The position numbers and the translations under genes are program-made. From the NCBI GenBank assembly GCA_950054255.1, contig CATLOR010000002.1, forward strand, positions 79,106 through 143,105: a stretch of 64,000 nt of DNA, in the 5' to 3' direction. The notes under the pieces are model-generated. The model was not told the origin of the DNA, made no database searches, and saw only the letters and a program-made list of their open reading frames with translations. The stretch is from an uncultured Rickettsiales bacterium (GTDB lineage: Bacteria; Pseudomonadota; Alphaproteobacteria; Micavibrionales; GCA-2720935). Below, piece by piece: positions 1 through 8,844 of this stretch. Numbering within the stretch: the stretch's first letter is position 1; each line of letters opens with the position of its first letter.

Positions 1-845
1 AGGTTATTGGTAATCTACAAAGAGCGGCGGGTGCTACTGAACGTCTTATTTATTATAAATCAGTTCAAAGCTCGATTATTGAATCGTTAGAGCCTATGGA
101 TATTGGCTATCCAATTCAGGGTGCCTTGACGTTTGATAGAGTTACTTTCTCTTATCCAGAGCAAGACGCTAAAATATTAGAAGGATTTAATCTATCAATT
201 AAAGCGGGTGAAACAGTTGCAATTGTTGGACGAAGCGGGGCAGGGAAATCAACATTATTTAACTTAATTATGCGGTTCTTTGATCCTCAAGAAGGACAAA
301 TATTAATAGATGATATTGATTTAAAAGACGCATCACTTGCTCAATTACGTCATGCGATTGGAATTGTGCCTCAAGACCCTTTCATTTTTTCTGGCTCTGT
401 GAAGAAGAATTTATTGCTAGCTCAAGAAGATGCTTCTAACGAACGTTTGATAGATGCTTTGAAACAAGCATATGCTTATGATTTTGTAAAAGACTTACCG
501 CAAGGGCTTGATACACCTTTAGGTGAGCGTGGAAAACGTTTATCAGGGGGACAAAAACAACGTTTGGCGATAGCTCGTACGCTGTTAGAAAACCCTGCAA
601 TTCTTCTTCTTGATGAGGCCACTTCATCTCTTGACTCAGAAAGTGAAGAATATGTGAAGGAAGCTTTGGAAAAAGTCATGGAAGGACGTACAACGCTTGT
701 AATTGCCCATCGTTTATCGACGATTATGCATGTTGACCGCATCGTTGTTTTAGATCATGGAAAAATAGTCCAAATGGGCACGCATCAAGAGCTTATTAAA
801 CAAAAAGGCCTCTACGCAGAATTAGCTCAAAGGCAGTTTTCTTGA
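1..845 (+). CDS. ABC exporter with fused permease and ATPase, MsbA-like (5' end outside window)
   Basis: The reading frame is open from base 3, so this is the 3' part of a longer gene; the ATG at 96 is internal. About 280 residues are visible: the end of the transmembrane domain, then a complete nucleotide-binding domain. That domain has a Walker A (GRSGAGKST, about 228-254), the LSGGQ signature (about 540), a Walker B ending in LLLDEATS (about 600-625) and the H-loop histidine (AHRLST, about 705). The family exports lipids, lipid A or drugs across the inner membrane as homodimers. The substrate cannot be told from this half. The 3' end overlaps the convergent hydrolase gene by 24 nt with no terminator. 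Confidence 0.9.
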   Translation, partial: VIGNLQRAAGATERLIYYKSVQSSIIESLEPMDIGYPIQGALTFDRVTFSYPEQDAKILEGFNLSIKAGETVAIVGRSGAGKSTLFNLIMRFFDPQEGQILIDDIDLKDASLAQLRHAIGIVPQDPFIFSGSVKKNLLLAQEDASNERLIDALKQAYAYDFVKDLPQGLDTPLGERGKRLSGGQKQRLAIARTLLENPAILLLDEATSSLDSESEEYVKEALEKVMEGRTTLVIAHRLSTIMHVDRIVVLDHGKIVQMGTHQELIKQKGLYAELAQRQFS

Positions 846-1331
846 TGTGATAATATGATCTGAGCCAATAATATGAGAGAGGCTATCAAGAGCACGTTCA
901 TGGTTGTCTTGCCCATGCAGTGAGTGACATGCATCTTCTACAACAAAACATTCAATACCTTCGTCAAAGAGATCCATAGCCGTTTTTATAATACAAACAT
1001 CAGTGTAAACACCAGTAAGATACACAGATGTAATGGAGTGATTTTGAACCCATTTTTTTAATTCATCTGTCAAGACAGTGTAGCCCGTGTGACGAGAAAT
1101 AGAACCATTAAGAGGATAAAGATCACTTAAGATTTCTTGTTCATCTTTTGATTGAAAACATGTCCATTGTAGTTGTTTTTCAAATAAAGAATTTTTTTCA
1201 TTTATAAATTGAGTATAGAAAACACATCCTTTAAAAGCGGATGAGATCTCTTTTAGGATGGGAATAATTTGCAAGGTTTGTGGAGAACGAAACCCTTCTT
1301 GCATATCAATGACTAAGAGGAGATCAGTCAT
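822..1331 (-). CDS. Isochorismatase-like cysteine hydrolase
   Basis: A 169-residue single-domain protein of the isochorismatase/nicotinamidase superfamily. Visible family marks are the N-terminal strand LLLVIDMQ with Asp9 and the nucleophile region GVYTDVCI with Cys113. The usual catalytic lysine between them seems replaced (Arg80-His81), so activity is uncertain. The frame extends to a TTG at 1346, but the ATG at 1331 directly precedes the conserved strand and is preferred. It lies 7 nt after the stop of the upstream inositol monophosphatase gene and is probably its last operon partner. The substrate (nicotinamide, isochorismate, carbamoyl compounds) cannot be assigned. Confidence 0.75.
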   Translation of the reverse strand: MTDLLLVIDMQEGFRSPQTLQIIPILKEISSAFKGCVFYTQFINEKNSLFEKQLQWTCFQSKDEQEILSDLYPLNGSISRHTGYTVLTDELKKWVQNHSITSVYLTGVYTDVCIIKTAMDLFDEGIECFVVEDACHSLHGQDNHERALDSLSHIIGSDHIITSRKLPLS

Positions 1332-1338
1332 ATACAAC

Positions 1339-2157
1339 TTAATCAACTAATTGTGTGATAAGCTTTTGTATTCTTGAATTACCAGCTACGATCTCATTTT
1401 TTTCAACATATTGATCGCGTCCTTCGAAGTCGGTAACAATACCACCAGACTCTTTTACGATTAACAGTCCAGCTGCGATATCCCAATATTTAATACCACG
1501 CTCTACATAGCAATCAAAGCGGCCAGCTGCTACATAACAAAGATCAAGAGCAGCCGAGCCCATAGAGCGAATAGCGCCAACTTGAGAAGAGAGTTTATCA
1601 ACATTGCTGACAACTGTTGAGCGGTCTTCACCATGCATGATACAAGGTGCGCCTGTACTAATGACACATTCAGATAGTTTTGTACGACCAGAGACACGCA
1701 GGCGGTTTGTTGTTAAGAAAGCACCTGCATTTTTTTCAGCAGTAAAAATTTCATCTTTAACAGGATCATAGATAACACCTGCGATGATTTCTTTGCCTTT
1801 ATGTGTTGTTTCTTCTAAAGCAATTGAAATTGACCAGTGTGGTAATCCATGGAGGAAATTCATGGTGCCATCAAGAGGGTCAATAATCCAGCGATGTGTT
1901 TCATCCGCGCCTTCAATAATGCCATGTTCTTCTGTTAGAAAGCCAAAGTCAGGACGTGCTTTTTGAAGTTCTTCTATCAATGTTTTTTCGGCTCTGATAT
2001 CTGCTTTTGAAACGAAGTCCCCAGGACCTTTTGCAGAAACTTGGAGTTTTTCAACTTCTCCAAAGTCACGGAGGAGAGAACGAGAAGCTGCGCGTGCCGC
2101 TCTTACCATGACAGTAATTGTTGCAGAAAATTGTGTATCAAAACGAGAAACATGCAT
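1339..2157 (-). CDS. Inositol monophosphatase family protein, copy 1 (SuhB-like)
   Basis: A 272-residue Mg-dependent phosphatase of the IMPase/SuhB family. The metal site is complete: Glu76-Glu77, the DPLDGT motif at 93-98 in IIDPLDGTMNFLHGLPHW, and the C-terminal YWDIAAG with Asp226. The family hydrolyses myo-inositol-1-phosphate or related phosphates; SuhB also has ribosomal and transcriptional roles in enterobacteria. The gene follows a second paralogue in tandem on the same strand, 56 nt downstream of it. Length is normal for the family. Which copy is the housekeeping SuhB cannot be decided here; the second might act on another phosphate such as histidinol phosphate or PAP. Confidence 0.88.
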   Translation of the reverse strand: MHVSRFDTQFSATITVMVRAARAASRSLLRDFGEVEKLQVSAKGPGDFVSKADIRAEKTLIEELQKARPDFGFLTEEHGIIEGADETHRWIIDPLDGTMNFLHGLPHWSISIALEETTHKGKEIIAGVIYDPVKDEIFTAEKNAGAFLTTNRLRVSGRTKLSECVISTGAPCIMHGEDRSTVVSNVDKLSSQVGAIRSMGSAALDLCYVAAGRFDCYVERGIKYWDIAAGLLIVKESGGIVTDFEGRDQYVEKNEIVAGNSRIQKLITQLVD

Positions 2158-2213
2158 AATTATTAAAGATCCTTTTTTATAATACTTATAAGCGTTGGGT
2201 GTGTTTTAACCTA

Positions 2214-3050
2214 TTAACCAAGAACTTCAAGTGCTAATTTATGAATTACGGGGTTTGCAGCTAATATTTGGCCTTTTTCGAAATGTTGATTGCCACCTTC
2301 TAGGTCTGTAACCATACCGCCAGCCTCTTTAACAACAAGTTCTCCAGCGGCCATATCCCAATATTTAATTTTACGATCAAGGTGACATAGGTCAAAACGA
2401 CCAGAGGCAATATAGCAAAGATCAAGTGTTGCAGAACCATATGCACGTACGCGTCCGACTTGTTTAGCAAGTTTTTCGTAGCGTATAGCGCTTTCACTCC
2501 CAACAGCATTTCCTTTTGTTGGCATGCTTGTTCCTAAGACAGAGTCGATTAATTTTGTTTGGTCAGAAACAGTAATAGGGTGACCATTTAAGCAGGCTCC
2601 ATTTCCTTTTTCAGCGACAAACAGCTCAGCTTTTAAGGGGTCGTAAATGACACTAGCAACAACTTCTGTTGTACCATTCTCAAGTTTTTGTTCAAGGGCA
2701 ACAGAAATTCCCCAATGTGGCAGACCGCTTAAAAAATTCGCTGTGCCATCAAGCGGGTCAATGATCCAACGAAACTCTTGATTTGTTCCTGTTATTTCAC
2801 CAGCTTCTTCATTTAAAAAACCATAGTCTGGAAATGCTTTTAACAGCATGCGTACCAGCACTTTTTCAGAGTTTAGATCAGCACGAGAAACATAATCGCC
2901 TGGAGCTTTTTCTGAGATTTGTAGGTGTTTAATTTTTTTAAAATCTTGCAACAAAGATGTTCCTGCAACTTCAACGGCATTGATCATAGCCATGATGCGT
3001 TGTGAAAATTGAGGATCTTGTTGAAATTTTACAGCGATTTGTGTGGACAT
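2214..3050 (-). CDS. Inositol monophosphatase family protein, copy 2 (SuhB-like)
   Basis: A 278-residue paralogue of the downstream gene. All IMPase metal-site motifs are present: Glu81-Glu82, DPLDGT at 98-103 in IIDPLDGTANFLSGLPHWG, and YWDMAAGELVVKEAGG near the C-terminus. The ATG at 3050 has a GGGAG SD. The two proteins align end to end over the shared motifs but differ widely between them, so this looks like an old tandem duplication. efp lies 32 nt upstream, so efp and both phosphatases are probably co-transcribed. The substrate is not predictable from the sequence. Confidence 0.88.
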   Translation of the reverse strand: MSTQIAVKFQQDPQFSQRIMAMINAVEVAGTSLLQDFKKIKHLQISEKAPGDYVSRADLNSEKVLVRMLLKAFPDYGFLNEEAGEITGTNQEFRWIIDPLDGTANFLSGLPHWGISVALEQKLENGTTEVVASVIYDPLKAELFVAEKGNGACLNGHPITVSDQTKLIDSVLGTSMPTKGNAVGSESAIRYEKLAKQVGRVRAYGSATLDLCYIASGRFDLCHLDRKIKYWDMAAGELVVKEAGGMVTDLEGGNQHFEKGQILAANPVIHKLALEVLG

Positions 3051-3082
3051 TGTTTTTCTCCCTATTTTTATTGTTATTATTT

Positions 3083-3649
3083 TTAGTCTTTTGCCTTTTC
3101 AACATATGTAGAGTCTGCTGTGCGGACAACAACACGTGTTCCTGTATCAATATGAGGAGGCACCATAATTCGTACGCCGTTTTCTAATATAGCTGGTTTG
3201 TACGAAGAAGATGCTGTTTGTCCTTTGACAACAGGTTCAGCCTCTTCGATTGTAAGCGTTACAGTATCAGGTAGAGCAACAGAGAGAGGTTTTCCTTCGT
3301 AAGACTCAAGTGTAACGATCATATTATCTTGTAAATAGACAGCTTGATCGCCAATTTGTTCTGGTGACAAAAGAATTTGTTCATATGTGTTTTGATCCAT
3401 AAAAACAAAGTTTTCACCGTCGTTATAAAGATATTGGTAATCCACTTGATCAAGACGCGCTTTGATAATAGTGTCTTCTGTTCTAAAGCGAACAATATCT
3501 TTACTTCCTGATTGAATATCTTTCATTTCAATTGTAATGAAAGCACCGCCTTTACCAGGTTTTGTGATTTGTGTTTTTGCTACTTGCCATAGACGGTTAT
3601 TATGATCCAAAATATTGCCGACTTTTGCATCGATCGCGTTCATTTTCAT
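3083..3649 (-). CDS. efp: Translation elongation factor P
   Basis: A 188-residue EF-P, which enters the ribosomal E site and relieves stalling at polyproline stretches. The N-terminal KOW-like domain carries the loop PGKGGAF with Lys33, the position beta-lysylated or otherwise modified in many bacteria. Two OB domains follow and the protein ends in the family-typical GTRVVVRTADSTYVEKAKD region. The ATG at 3649 has a GGGAG SD about 10 nt upstream; a second ATG two codons in is possible. No EpmA or EpmB gene is visible in the window. It heads an apparent transcript with the two inositol monophosphatases. Confidence 0.96.
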   Translation of the reverse strand: MKMNAIDAKVGNILDHNNRLWQVAKTQITKPGKGGAFITIEMKDIQSGSKDIVRFRTEDTIIKARLDQVDYQYLYNDGENFVFMDQNTYEQILLSPEQIGDQAVYLQDNMIVTLESYEGKPLSVALPDTVTLTIEEAEPVVKGQTASSSYKPAILENGVRIMVPPHIDTGTRVVVRTADSTYVEKAKD

Positions 3650-3692
3650 TAGAAGGAATCTCCCACGTTAGTTATATTCTAGGAGCATTTAT

Positions 3693-3721
3693 ATCAGAAT
3701 CGTCTAATGAAAGGTAGTCAA
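3693..3721 (-). promoter_or_regulatory. Candidate efp promoter overlapping a GANTC site
   Basis: On the minus strand, TTGACT (3716-3721), a 17-nt spacer and TCTGAT (3693-3698) lie about 45 nt upstream of efp. The -35 overlaps the stop codon of the ThiE-like gene. A GANTC site (3697-3701) spans the -10/spacer junction and another lies at about 3656-3660 in the leader. The -10 is a four-of-six match, so this is only a candidate. Confidence 0.38.
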
Positions 3722-4281
3722 AAAAGCGCAAGCAAGCGATTAAGATCCGTTGCATCTTTCTGCCAAAAAATAGGGGCGGGCAGAATAAGATCAACCTCTT
3801 TTTCAATCAGTGTTTCAACATGGTCAAGGCTGTTTGCTCCCCATGCAACGCACGGTAAAATGACTTGGCGCATCCACCAATCCATAGCGTCAGTTTCACT
3901 TGCGGCAAAAGCCACATAATCTGCGCCCACTTCACCCCATTCAAGTGCATCATCAACAGAACCTGTTGGTCCAACACCAACAGACATAGTTTTGTGTGTT
4001 TTTTTAATATTTTTAAGGGTCGCTGGCTCAATAGAAAAACAATGCCATCCCTCTATGTGGGGGTGTAACTCGCTTGTTCCTTCATTTGGATAAGGCAACA
4101 TATAAGATGTTTTATCAGCAAGCCCAAGTTTAACGGCAAAATGATCAACAAGAGCAGGGTTGTGACAGAGGAGAGCACTTACTTTGCCCGTTTCAAGTGT
4201 ATGAGCCACACGTTCTATTAAGGCATCGTTTTGTTCGATACCAAAAGGGGTTTGTAAGTAAAGCTCGCTTTTATTAGACAT
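3718..4281 (-). CDS. ThiE-like (thiamine phosphate synthase family) TIM-barrel protein
   Basis: A 187-residue protein resembling ThiE in its second half: VGVGPTGSVDDALEWGEVGA followed by DYVAFAAS matches the ThiE strand-loop with GADYV. Canonical ThiE has a phosphate-binding HS and a GPIFPT-type loop at these places; here they read TGSVDDA and AASETD, so catalysis is doubtful. The gene overlaps the stop of the class I aldolase gene by 8 nt and has an AAGGAAAAA SD. No other thiamine gene is nearby. It may be a repurposed barrel linked to sugar-phosphate metabolism, or a divergent ThiE. Confidence 0.6.
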   Translation of the reverse strand: MSNKSELYLQTPFGIEQNDALIERVAHTLETGKVSALLCHNPALVDHFAVKLGLADKTSYMLPYPNEGTSELHPHIEGWHCFSIEPATLKNIKKTHKTMSVGVGPTGSVDDALEWGEVGADYVAFAASETDAMDWWMRQVILPCVAWGANSLDHVETLIEKEVDLILPAPIFWQKDATDLNRLLALF

Positions 4282-5206
4282 TTTTTCCTTGATAAATTTT
4301 CATGAGGTTGCCAAGAAGCTCTAAGCCGTCTTCACGCGATCTTTGGAAAGCGTTACGTCCAATGATAGAACCATTGCCACCCCCTTGCATAATAGCGCGG
4401 GCATCATCATAAACACTTTGGTCGCCTTTTGTGCCACCACCAGAAAACACAACCATGCGACGTCCATTGAAGCATGATTTTACAATATGGCGCACACGAT
4501 CTGCTTGTGTTGCGACAGGAATTTTTTCAGCTTCATAGACTTTTTTAGCTTCAGGCAGTTCTAAATGATCTGTTGGGAGTTTGACTTTTACAATATGAGC
4601 CCCTAGTTGACAGGCCATATGCGCACCGTAAGCGATGATATCAACAGCGGTTTCACCTTGGCTTGTTAAAAAGCCACCACGTGTATATGACCAAATCACT
4701 GTTGCAATACCATAGGCTTTTGCTTCAAGAGATAATTCACGAATTTCTTCGAATTGGTCATAGCTAGCCTCAGAGCCAGGATAAATAGTGAAACCAATAG
4801 CACTACAGCCTAAACGAACAGCATCTTCAATTGAGGCGTTCACAGATTGATTAGGTGCGTCTTTATCAGGAAATAGAGAGTTTCCAGAGTTCATTTTCAA
4901 AATTGTAGGGACTTGTCCTAAGAAAGTGTCTATACCTGATTCTAAAGCGCCTAGAGGAGCCGCATAGGCATTGCAACCAGAGTCAATCGCTAATTTATAA
5001 TGATAGTGAGGATCATAAGCATCTTCATTCATTGCAAAAGAACGTGCTGCACCGTGCTCAAACCCTTGATCAACAGGAAGAATAACCATCTTGCCAGTTC
5101 CAGCTAATTTTCCTGTACATAAAATACGCGCAAGATTTTGTTTTGTTGCTGGTGTATCGGCTTCATAGTTTTTAAGAATTTTTTTAACGGTTTGAGTAAC
5201 ACGCAT
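4274..5206 (-). CDS. Class I fructose-bisphosphate aldolase (DhnA/FbaB family)
   Basis: A 310-residue aldolase of the archaeal-type class I family, which cleaves fructose-1,6-bisphosphate through a Schiff base. The probable Schiff-base lysine lies in VKVKLP (206-211), and the phosphate-binding loops include VVFSGGGTKGD and the C-terminal GNGSIIGRNAFQRS. The frame runs upstream to a TTG at 5236, but the ATG at 5206 has a strong AGGAG SD and starts 1 nt after the recX stop, so it was chosen. The protein is the expected length. The downstream ThiE-like gene overlaps it, suggesting coupling. It probably serves glycolysis or gluconeogenesis. Confidence 0.9.
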   Translation of the reverse strand: MRVTQTVKKILKNYEADTPATKQNLARILCTGKLAGTGKMVILPVDQGFEHGAARSFAMNEDAYDPHYHYKLAIDSGCNAYAAPLGALESGIDTFLGQVPTILKMNSGNSLFPDKDAPNQSVNASIEDAVRLGCSAIGFTIYPGSEASYDQFEEIRELSLEAKAYGIATVIWSYTRGGFLTSQGETAVDIIAYGAHMACQLGAHIVKVKLPTDHLELPEAKKVYEAEKIPVATQADRVRHIVKSCFNGRRMVVFSGGGTKGDQSVYDDARAIMQGGGNGSIIGRNAFQRSREDGLELLGNLMKIYQGKNV

Positions 5207-5207
5207 A

Positions 5208-5765
5208 TTAAATCTCCTGTTCTGAGTGGGTTTCAAACGATGTGGCGAGTGCCTTTTTCGCTATATCATAGCTGTACCCTGCTCGGGCTAAAGAGGCAAG
5301 GTCTTTTTCATTACTTCGTTCATTTTTTCGTGTCCTATAGACACCAAGGCGACGTCTTTTTATATAGCGTATAGCAGAGGCTAATTCATTATTTATTTCA
5401 AAATCTTCCTCTATGAGGTTTTGTAAAATAGAATGTGTTGTATCGCTTTCTATTCCTTTTTCTCGCATTTTTTGTTCGATTTTACGTGTTGATTCCCCTT
5501 TGCGCCGAAGCCCCGTTATTTTTGTTTGAGAATATAATTGATCATTTAATAATCCGAGTTTGATAAACTTTTCTGCAAGCGCATCAATCATAGGGTAATA
5601 TGGAGTAGCCGGTTCTTCATGAAAGGTACATGATCTTTCTACTTTGCGTTTCATAACGCGTTTAAAGTTTTTAACAGAGCTACTGAAACGCTCCAAATAG
5701 TATAAACCAGCATTATGAAGATATTGCTCGTTAATTTTGCGGGGAGGTCTTTTAGTTTGCTTCAT
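5208..5765 (-). CDS. recX: RecX family regulatory protein
   Basis: A 185-residue, strongly basic helical protein. It shows the RecX three-helix repeats: LAEKFIKLGLLNDQLYSQTKI, then RRKGESTRKIEQKMREKGI, then DLASLARAGYSYDIAKKAL. RecX binds RecA filaments and limits recombinase activity. No recA gene lies in the window, so it would act in trans. The gene precedes the aldolase gene by 1 nt and lies divergently from hslO across a 101-bp AT-rich region. Sequence identity in this family is low, so the call rests on repeat pattern, charge and size. Confidence 0.75.
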   Translation of the reverse strand: MKQTKRPPRKINEQYLHNAGLYYLERFSSSVKNFKRVMKRKVERSCTFHEEPATPYYPMIDALAEKFIKLGLLNDQLYSQTKITGLRRKGESTRKIEQKMREKGIESDTTHSILQNLIEEDFEINNELASAIRYIKRRRLGVYRTRKNERSNEKDLASLARAGYSYDIAKKALATSFETHSEQEI

Positions 5766-5866
5766 GTGGTGCTTATTATATTCAAGAAAATCTTTTATTT
5801 TACAGTTGAAATATTATATAAGCATACGACAAGTGTTTAAAAGAATAAAATGGGATAAATTAATCC

Positions 5867-6787
5867 ATGTCTAGTATAGCAAATGATAATGATACCAAAG
5901 CAAGCAGCAATGATTTATTACAGCCGTTTCAGCTTGATACAAGCAATTTCCGTGGACGGATTGTTAGATTATCAGACACATTAGATGATATTTTAAAAGC
6001 ACATGATTACCCGAAGGTTGTTTCTAGGCTTTTAGGGGATGCGCTGGTCGTGACAACCTTATTAGGTGGCATGTTGAAATATGAAGGTGTTTTTACGCTT
6101 CAAGCGTCGAGTAAGGGTCTCATTCGTTTAGTTGTCTGCGACATGTTGAGTGATGGAACAATTCGTGGATATGCAAGTTTTGATGAAGAAGAAATAAAAA
6201 AGCTGGATCCTGAAACAGAATATTCTTTGAAAGAGTTAATGGGCGAAGGATATCTCGCTTTTACAGTTGATCATAAAATGGCAGATCGATATCAAGGGGT
6301 TGTTGAGCTACAAGACAATAATTTTGTTCAATCAATTAATCACTATTTTGAACAATCAGAACAAATTATGACGAGCATGAAGTCTGCGGTAGCATTGGAA
6401 AATAATAAGTGGTGTGCGGGTGCTTTAATGCTTCAAAAATTACCAGAACAAGATCAATTACAAGCGGTTGAAAAAGATGATTGGATTAGGAGCGATATTT
6501 TTTTACAAAGCTGTAAGAGAGAAGAGCTTCTTGATGAAGCGCTACCCCTCAATGATTTGTTGTTTAGATTGTTTAATGAAGAAGGCGTTATTGTCTTTCC
6601 TCCGACTGAATTGAAAAAAGGATGTCGTTGCACACGTGATCGTGTGATTTCTATTTTAACAACGTTATCTGAGGATGATCTCGATTATGCCGAAAAGGAA
6701 AATGGTTTAGAGATGGTCTGTGAATTTTGTAGCAAGGCTTACCATTTTACAAAAGATGAAATTTTAGAAAAACGCGACGAAAAATAA
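5867..6787 (+). CDS. hslO: Hsp33 redox-regulated chaperone
   Basis: A 306-residue Hsp33. The C-terminal redox switch is intact: GCRC (Cys253, Cys255) and CEFC (Cys285, Cys288) would bind zinc when reduced and form disulfides under oxidative stress, activating the holdase. The N-terminal domain has the family pattern SGLIRLVVCD-like and RYQGVVEL. About 20 extra polar residues precede the conserved DTSNFRGRIVRL start. The gene is divergent from recX and a lipoprotein gene follows after 35 nt. Confidence 0.95.
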   Translation: MSSIANDNDTKASSNDLLQPFQLDTSNFRGRIVRLSDTLDDILKAHDYPKVVSRLLGDALVVTTLLGGMLKYEGVFTLQASSKGLIRLVVCDMLSDGTIRGYASFDEEEIKKLDPETEYSLKELMGEGYLAFTVDHKMADRYQGVVELQDNNFVQSINHYFEQSEQIMTSMKSAVALENNKWCAGALMLQKLPEQDQLQAVEKDDWIRSDIFLQSCKREELLDEALPLNDLLFRLFNEEGVIVFPPTELKKGCRCTRDRVISILTTLSEDDLDYAEKENGLEMVCEFCSKAYHFTKDEILEKRDEK

Positions 6788-6822
6788 TCGCTATATTTGT
6801 ATCTTTTTGATATTCTTTTTCT

Positions 6823-7395
6823 ATGATTAGAAATTATGCATTATCTTTTATTCTTTTGGTTGGGTTATGTGGGTGTTCACTCACGCCCGAGTCATATCAA
6901 GAGCCCAAACTTACTTTTGAACATTTAAAAACACCTCTGGAAGTAGATGTGCGCTCAGCCACTGTTGTTAATCAATACCAAGCACCTCTCATTGATGGAC
7001 ATATGGAGTATAAATTTGTTAATGATCCTGTGGTGACATTAACACAGCTTATCCAAAAACGGATCAAGGCTGTTGGAGATCGTAATTTTATCTCATTTAA
7101 AATTGAAGAAGCAAGTATGATGGAAAGAGATATTGATCGTGACGATGATTTTTTTGATCTTTTTAACATTCAAAATGCAAATGAGTATGAGGGTAAAATT
7201 GTTGTCTTGATGGAGCTTCTTGATGATCGTAATACACCATTAACAGGACATCGTATTACGGTGAAAAGACGGACAACAATTCCACATGATGCTTCAATAA
7301 TAGACAGACAAAAAATAGGCTTTACAATGTTAGAGCGTCTGATGAAAGACTTTGATACCAAGATGAGTGATCTTCTCATCGCTCATTATCAATAA
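6823..7395 (+). CDS. Putative lipoprotein of unknown function
   Basis: A 190-residue protein with a lipoprotein signal: a short charged start, a hydrophobic stretch and the lipobox LCGC with the lipidated cysteine at about residue 18. The rest is soluble, rich in charged residues, with no motif I recognise. It may follow hslO in one transcript, as the gap is only 35 nt. The 3' end stops 3 nt from the convergent trkH stop. It is probably anchored in the outer or inner membrane facing the periplasm; the function is unknown. Confidence 0.75.
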   Translation: MIRNYALSFILLVGLCGCSLTPESYQEPKLTFEHLKTPLEVDVRSATVVNQYQAPLIDGHMEYKFVNDPVVTLTQLIQKRIKAVGDRNFISFKIEEASMMERDIDRDDDFFDLFNIQNANEYEGKIVVLMELLDDRNTPLTGHRITVKRRTTIPHDASIIDRQKIGFTMLERLMKDFDTKMSDLLIAHYQ

Positions 7396-7398
7396 AGT

Positions 7399-8844
7399 TT
7401 ATTCTTTCCAAAATTGCGGTGTAAAAATCACCAAAACAGTGAAAACTTCCAAACGACCTAGCATCATACAGATAGAGAGTACCCATTTGGCTGAATCTGG
7501 TAAGGGTGCAAAGTTACCTGCAGGGCCTATGATATCGCCTAAGCCAGGACCTACATTTGAAATGGCTGTTGCTGCTCCTGACATCGCTGTCATATAATCA
7601 AGCCCTAAAAATTGTAAAAATAAAGCGGCAAAGATAAAGCAAATCCCATAAACAAATACAAAACTTAAAACAGAAACAGGAATGTCACGAGAGATTTCAC
7701 GTCCATTATATTTTGCTTGAAAAATCCCGTGCGGATATAAAAGCTTTTTCATCTGAGTAATGGTAATGGAGTAAATAATTTGAAAGCGGAATACTTTAAT
7801 ACCACATGATGTTGACCCAGCGCAGCCTCCAATAAAGGTAATAAAGAACATAAACCCAATTGCAAAAGTACCCCATTGTGAATAATCCGTCGAAGCATAG
7901 CCTGTGCCAGAGATAACCGACATAATGTTAAACGAAGTTTGAATAATGGCCTTATTAATATCGTCATAATAACCATTCAACAATGTATGTGTTGTCATTA
8001 TCGCGATAAAAATTAAGACAGCGCCCAAAAATGTTTGAACTTGGGTATCTTTAAAAAGAGATTGCCAATCCCCACGAACGGCTTTCAAATATAAAACGAA
8101 AGGAAGAGAGCCAAGGGTGCAAAATAAGATCCCAATTATTTTTATCGAATCTTGATGGAAGAATCCAATAGAAGCATCATGCGTCGAAAATCCACCCGTT
8201 GATAAGGTAGTCATAGCATGGTTAATTGCATCAAAAAAGCTCATCCCATAAAAGTAATATAGAATGGCACATATAAGTGTTAGAGCGACATAGATGATAC
8301 CAATTGAACTGGCTAATTGTGCCACACGTGGTAATATTTTCTCGTTTTCAGAGGATTCCATTTTAAAAAGCTGCATACCACCGACTTTCAACATTGGCAG
8401 AATAGATAAGGCCATGACAATGATCCCAATACCACCTAGCCATTGAAGAATGCTTCTCCAAATGAGAAGTCCTGGTGGGCGCTGTTCTAAATTAGAAATA
8501 ACGGTTGATCCTGTTGTTGTTAATCCTGACATTGCTTCGAAAAAAGAGTCTGTAAAACTCATATCATTATTTCCAAGCCAAAAAGGAAGTGCAGCAAAAA
8601 AAGGAAGACATATCCAGCTAAAAGCCGTTAAGAAAAATGCATCACGGATATGAAGTGTAAAATCTTTTTCCGAGTTTGTTAAAATCATGAAACCGCCAAC
8701 ACAGCTTGTTATAAAGGCAGATGTAATAAAAATTTTCCAATCAGGATTAGAGTCAAGACCATCAATAAAAGCTGGTATAAGCATCGTAATTGCGATGACT
8801 TCTAAAAAAACACCAGTAATAAAAAGAGTAGAGCGATAATTCAT
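7399..8844 (-). CDS. trkH: TrkH family potassium uptake protein
   Basis: A 481-residue integral membrane protein with about ten hydrophobic segments. It has the TrkH/KtrB pore loops: AMSGLTTTGSTV, TLSTGGFST, SVISGTGYAS and ISNVGPGLGD, each supplying a selectivity-filter glycine. It forms the ion-conducting subunit of Trk potassium uptake and normally needs the NAD-binding subunit TrkA, which is not in the window. The start overlaps the rppH stop (ATGA), so translation is probably coupled. The length is typical. Confidence 0.95.
   Translation of the reverse strand: MNYRSTLFITGVFLEVIAITMLIPAFIDGLDSNPDWKIFITSAFITSCVGGFMILTNSEKDFTLHIRDAFFLTAFSWICLPFFAALPFWLGNNDMSFTDSFFEAMSGLTTTGSTVISNLEQRPPGLLIWRSILQWLGGIGIIVMALSILPMLKVGGMQLFKMESSENEKILPRVAQLASSIGIIYVALTLICAILYYFYGMSFFDAINHAMTTLSTGGFSTHDASIGFFHQDSIKIIGILFCTLGSLPFVLYLKAVRGDWQSLFKDTQVQTFLGAVLIFIAIMTTHTLLNGYYDDINKAIIQTSFNIMSVISGTGYASTDYSQWGTFAIGFMFFITFIGGCAGSTSCGIKVFRFQIIYSITITQMKKLLYPHGIFQAKYNGREISRDIPVSVLSFVFVYGICFIFAALFLQFLGLDYMTAMSGAATAISNVGPGLGDIIGPAGNFAPLPDSAKWVLSICMMLGRLEVFTVLVIFTPQFWKE

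Noticed and set aside
5138..5374. Plus-strand ORF over the aldolase start and recX end
   Set aside because: Both minus-strand genes are supported by family motifs and SD; this frame has none.
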